Source: an uncultured bacterium (GTDB lineage: Bacteria > Myxococcota_A > UBA9042 > PHBI01). From it: a stretch of 33,413 nt of DNA. Of this stretch, positions 30,563 through 33,413 are shown one piece after another. A program made the translations under genes and the position numbers. The stretch is taken from contig CALHXW010000296.1 in the NCBI GenBank assembly GCA_938040325.1, positions 1 to 33,413 of the forward strand. Direction: 5' to 3'. How positions within the stretch are numbered: the first letter of the stretch is position 1; each line of letters starts with the position of its first letter. Below the pieces are notes generated by a model, which was given only the letters and a program-made list of their open reading frames with translations, did no database searches and was not told the DNA's origin.

Positions 30563-32146
30563 GTGGTAGTCAGCGCCGTGGTTGATGATTCCAACAGCCG
30601 GTTGTCCCGCAAACGGGAGCTGCTGCTGACCGTGTTGGTCGGTCTCGCGCTGAGCTACAGCTGGAGCTTCGACGATCTCAGCGTCCCCAACGAGCGGACG
30701 CGCATCTACCTGGCGGTCGCGCTGGTCGACAGCGGGTCACTGTCGATCGATGGTCCGGTGAAGCGCTTCGGCGCGATCAACGACTGGGCCCGCTACGACG
30801 GCCGCTACTACACCGACAAGGCCCCCGGCTCGAGCCTGCTGGCCGCCATTCCCTACGGCGTGGCGCGGCTCGTTTCGAGCAGTCGGTCGTGGTCGATTCA
30901 GGCGCTCGTCGACATGATGCGGCGCTTCGTCATGCTGCCCCTCGCCCTGCTCGGCTTTCTCCTCTTCCGGTCGCTCTTACGCGGACGCGGGCACCCGGAG
31001 GCGGTGGTCGACCTAGCGAGCGTCGGTTGGATGCTGGGCTCCGCAGCGTTTCACTACTCGACGGCCTTCTATGGCCACCACATCGTGGCGGTGTTTCTGC
31101 TCGCGGGCCTCTGGGCTCTCGACCGGGCACAGCGAGCCGAGGCTGCCCGGCCACGTCGTATCTACTTGGCGGTGGCTGGCGCGGCGGCTGGGTTTGCGGG
31201 GCTCACCGAGTACCAAGCCGCCATCCCTGTGGTGCTCTTTGCGTGCTACGCGCTCTATCGCTTCGGTCGTCGAGACCGGCTTGCGGTGGGTGCGTTCGCG
31301 CTCGGCGCAGCGCCCTTTTTGGTGCTCTTTCTGGGCTATCATGCCCTCGCGTTCGGTGGGCCGCTGGAGCTGAGCTACGACCACCTGGTGTCGTCGAAGA
31401 TTCAAGCGCTACACGCCAAGGGAGTAGGCGGCGTCAGCTGGCCGCCGACGCTTGAGGCGACGCTCGGGGCCACTTGGAGTCTGCACCGCGGGCTCTTCGC
31501 CACCTCCCCCATTGTCGTTGTGGCCTTCTACGGTCTCCACCGGCTCTTCTGGCAGGGCGACAGGGCGTTCGGGGTCTTTCTCACCGTCACGCTCGCGCTC
31601 TTTCTCCTCTTCATCTTCTGTGCCTCCGCCTGGTACGCCGGTTGGAGCTACGGCCCGCGATTGCTTGTGCCCGCGCTACCGCTGGCGTTCATTGCGGTGG
31701 CCGAGGGAGCGCGGCAGCTCTGGCTCTACCCTTGGGGCCGCGGATTGCTGCTTGGCCTCACGGCGGTGGGCGTCGTCAGCTACCAGCTCGTGACGGCCTT
31801 CTTCCCGGAGCTTCCGCAGACCGCACTCAACCCGCTCATCGATGCCGTCGCGCCGATGGCTGCGAACGGACTGCACGCACCCAACCTGGGCAACACGCTC
31901 CTAGGCCTCGAGGGAACGTGGTCTCTCGTGCCGCTGTGGCTCATCGTCGGCGCGGTCGGCTGGCGCCTCTGCATTCACCTCAAGCGCGAGCTCGCACCGC
32001 GCTTGGTGGTCGCCGCCCTGGCCGTGTCATTGCTCGTTGCCCTACCGTTCGGCGCGCGCGTCCTCAACGAGGGTGCGACGCCCTCATGGACCGGTGATCG
32101 GCAGGTCCTCTTCCTTCAGAAGATTCTGAGGTACGGCACGGACTGA
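30563..32146 (+). CDS. Polytopic GT-C-like membrane glycosyltransferase (predicted)
   Basis: 527 residues from the GTG at 30563, preceded by GGGAAGAGG at 30545-30553 (9-nt spacer); GTG 30578 is an alternative. After the first helix an extracytoplasmic loop reads DLSVPNERTRIYLAVALVDS, then YDGRYYTDKAPGSSLLA (about residues 75-92). This acidic residue and Arg/Tyr/Lys-Ala-Pro-Gly pattern is seen in many bacterial dolichyl-phosphate-mannose-type (GT-C) membrane transferases. About ten to twelve membrane helices follow. Such enzymes move a sugar from a polyprenyl-phosphate donor to a lipid, glycan or protein outside the membrane. It lies downstream of two membrane genes. A link to the GtrA/GT21 pair is plausible in function but these genes are separated by the amidase. 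The family assignment is moderate. Confidence 0.75.
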   Translation: MVVSAVVDDSNSRLSRKRELLLTVLVGLALSYSWSFDDLSVPNERTRIYLAVALVDSGSLSIDGPVKRFGAINDWARYDGRYYTDKAPGSSLLAAIPYGVARLVSSSRSWSIQALVDMMRRFVMLPLALLGFLLFRSLLRGRGHPEAVVDLASVGWMLGSAAFHYSTAFYGHHIVAVFLLAGLWALDRAQRAEAARPRRIYLAVAGAAAGFAGLTEYQAAIPVVLFACYALYRFGRRDRLAVGAFALGAAPFLVLFLGYHALAFGGPLELSYDHLVSSKIQALHAKGVGGVSWPPTLEATLGATWSLHRGLFATSPIVVVAFYGLHRLFWQGDRAFGVFLTVTLALFLLFIFCASAWYAGWSYGPRLLVPALPLAFIAVAEGARQLWLYPWGRGLLLGLTAVGVVSYQLVTAFFPELPQTALNPLIDAVAPMAANGLHAPNLGNTLLGLEGTWSLVPLWLIVGAVGWRLCIHLKRELAPRLVVAALAVSLLVALPFGARVLNEGATPSWTGDRQVLFLQKILRYGTD

Positions 32147-32166
32147 GCCCGGCCACGCTCGCCGTG

Positions 32167-32649
32167 CTACTCGCCCGCCGGGTGGCAGCTAAAGCAGCTA
32201 AAGCCTTTCTTCGTGACCGGATCGTACGTGTCGGCGCCCAGCAGCGCCTGCATCTTGGGCACGACCTTGCTGAACATGAACGTCAAGATCTCCCGCTCCT
32301 CTTTGACGAGGCGTTTTTGCTCCGGGTGGCCGGTCGGGTAGAGCCCGAAGAGATCGGGGTTTGGCATGCTGAACTTGGTCTCAACCGCGTCCAGCCCGTG
32401 GCAGGTCTCGCAGCTGAAGTCGGCAAAGGAGTCGGGATCCCACGCCATGAAGACCTTTTTCATCTCCGGCAGAACCACCGTCTGCATGTAGGTCTTCTTG
32501 GCCGCATGGGTCATCGTCTCCCAGGCTTGCGGTGGCCCGATGCCGGACTTCTTCGCAGCGCTCCGCTCATCGGTGCTGCTGCAACCTGCAGCCATCAGGC
32601 CAGCGGCGAGGGTGACTAGAGACCTACGAAACAACAGAAAAGACGCCAT
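32167..32649 (-). CDS. Diheme c-type cytochrome lipoprotein
   Basis: 160 residues from the ATG at 32649 (a TTG lies immediately upstream in frame). A lipoprotein signal (LMAAGC) puts the lipid on Cys23. Two haem-binding motifs are present: CETCH at 80-84 and CFSCH at 152-156, the second very close to the C-terminus. Axial Met or His candidates lie between them (MPNPDLFG, HPEQ). The spacing and length suggest a small electron carrier or an accessory diheme protein anchored to a membrane on the periplasmic or outer face. It is convergent with the GT-C-like gene; the next gene upstream on the same strand encodes a small secreted protein. Confidence 0.88.
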   Translation of the reverse strand: MASFLLFRRSLVTLAAGLMAAGCSSTDERSAAKKSGIGPPQAWETMTHAAKKTYMQTVVLPEMKKVFMAWDPDSFADFSCETCHGLDAVETKFSMPNPDLFGLYPTGHPEQKRLVKEEREILTFMFSKVVPKMQALLGADTYDPVTKKGFSCFSCHPAGE

Positions 32650-32741
32650 CAACGACTCACTTTGCTAGGCCTTCATCTGGCGTTCTCTTTCGAGCGCAGC
32701 GAACACACCGACGCTGTTAACGTCGCGATGACCGCAGCCTG

Positions 32742-33185
32742 CTAGATCTTGGCGAAACGCCAGCCGGCCTTGTCTTTGGTCAGGTGGAAGGGACGCGGCA
32801 TTCCCTTGGGGTTGCACTCGATGAAGACCTTGAGCTTGCCCTCGTCGACCTTGCCCTGAGTCTTGGTCACCTTGAGCGTGTCGCCGTCCTTGATGCAGTG
32901 GCCTACGATGCGCTTGAGCGCCGGCAGGTTGTAGCGAAGGATCCCCTTCTTGGCTGTGTCGGTGTAGCAGAGCTTCTCAGTGCTGCACCAGTTGCTGATC
33001 CAGCCGTCGAAGTCACCCGCCTTGATGAGCTTCAGCCCTTCCAAGAGCGCAGTTTCGTGGTCAGGAGCTGCTTTGACGACCTTGTCGGCACGCTTGGTGC
33101 CGTCTTCGGCGACTGCGGTTCCGATTGTGAGGGTCGCCGCAAGGCAGAGTAGGGACCCGGAGAGCAGCACGTTGGTGAGCTTCAT
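32742..33185 (-). CDS. Small secreted protein with four cysteines, unknown
   Basis: 147 residues. An AGGA ribosome site lies 8 nt before the ATG. A classical signal peptide covers 1 to about 26 (ending AVA/ED). The mature part has four Cys (67, 73, 97, 124), enough for two disulphides, and is rich in Lys. The pattern (ETALLEGLKLIKAGDFDGWI, then a beta-rich C-terminal half ending GWRFAKI) resembles a small NTF2-like fold, but this is a guess. It precedes the diheme cytochrome gene on the same strand with a gap of about 90 nt, so co-expression is possible. Confidence 0.75.
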   Translation of the reverse strand: MKLTNVLLSGSLLCLAATLTIGTAVAEDGTKRADKVVKAAPDHETALLEGLKLIKAGDFDGWISNWCSTEKLCYTDTAKKGILRYNLPALKRIVGHCIKDGDTLKVTKTQGKVDEGKLKVFIECNPKGMPRPFHLTKDKAGWRFAKI

Positions 33186-33413
33186 GTGGCGTTTCCTTCT
33201 ATTGGGATTCGATGACGCCTCGACCTAATCACAACCGACCCGCGGCGACAATCGCCCGGCCGGCATTCGACGCCACACACGGCAATCTGCGCGGGATGTT
33301 CCGAGGCGCGAGCCACCGTCAACGACGCGGTACCACTGCGCGAGTCGCGTCCGCGCGGCCGCCGGTCCGAGAATGCGAACCGAGCCCGGGCGCCCCGAAG
33401 TGCTAGTCCCAAA
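33186..33413. other. Upstream region of the secreted protein gene; no supported gene
   Basis: 228 bases to the window end. Open frames here have no ribosome site and no recognisable sequence. The final bases AGTGCTAGTCCCAAA match 12 of 15 positions of the arm AGGACTAGGCCCAAA of the repeat at 16885, possibly the edge of another copy. Confidence 0.3.

Noticed and set aside
33212..33406. 64-codon plus-strand frame near the window end
   Set aside because: It has no ribosome site, an Arg/Pro/Ala-rich composition and no recognisable sequence; it is probably chance in high-GC DNA.

Overview
The window is high-GC (roughly two thirds G+C by eye) and densely coded on both strands. The gene set points to a myxobacterium-like deltaproteobacterium (Myxococcota or a close relative). 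Evidence: a MYXO-CTERM-like tail on a surface amidase, a zinc-ribbon protein with an (R)QTMVGMP-type linker motif, thrombospondin type-3 repeats on an outer-membrane barrel, a Hanks-type Ser/Thr kinase with a C-terminal anchor, and very long coiled-coil proteins. No rRNA, tRNA, CRISPR array, phage gene or transposase was seen. The organism assignment is inference from gene content.

Layout. 1-3446 (minus strand): the 5' part of a zinc-ribbon protein cut by the window edge, an outer-membrane barrel with calcium-binding type-3 repeats, and a WYL-type regulator. 3568-5700 (plus): a TPR-like protein and a lipoprotein with an FCP1/NIF-like HAD phosphatase domain. 5747-10069 (minus): an operon reading vWA protein, sensor kinase, OmpR-type response regulator and a small unknown protein. 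10230-12358 (minus): an alpha/beta hydrolase translationally coupled to an ATP-grasp protein.

12652-20006 (plus): two adjacent PAS + giant coiled-coil proteins (1413 and 878 residues). They share an N-terminal plan and a conserved C-terminal signature, so they look like diverged paralogues. They are separated by a gene-free stretch with an imperfect 190-bp inverted repeat. A second inverted-repeat element lies between the second protein and a convergent Ser/Thr kinase (20237-21472). In both cases an arm of the repeat contains the TAG stop codon of the neighbouring gene. This block is the best candidate for an undescribed system, probably a cytoskeletal or polar scaffold.

21799-24041 (plus): a TatA/B-like subunit coupled to a TatC with an extra membrane segment and a C-terminal domain of about 300 residues predicted to be periplasmic. 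24160-25739 (plus): a GtrA-like membrane protein coupled to a GT21 (ceramide glucosyltransferase-like) enzyme, suggesting glycolipid synthesis. 25706-28996 (minus): a large secreted amidase whose catalytic domain is split by a golvesin-like beta domain, followed by FN3, a GATase-like domain, a Pro/Asp/Thr linker and the MYXO-CTERM-like tail. 29125-32146 (plus): three membrane proteins, the last GT-C-like. 32167-33185 (minus): a diheme cytochrome c lipoprotein and a small secreted Cys-containing protein. The last 228 bases hold no gene I can support.
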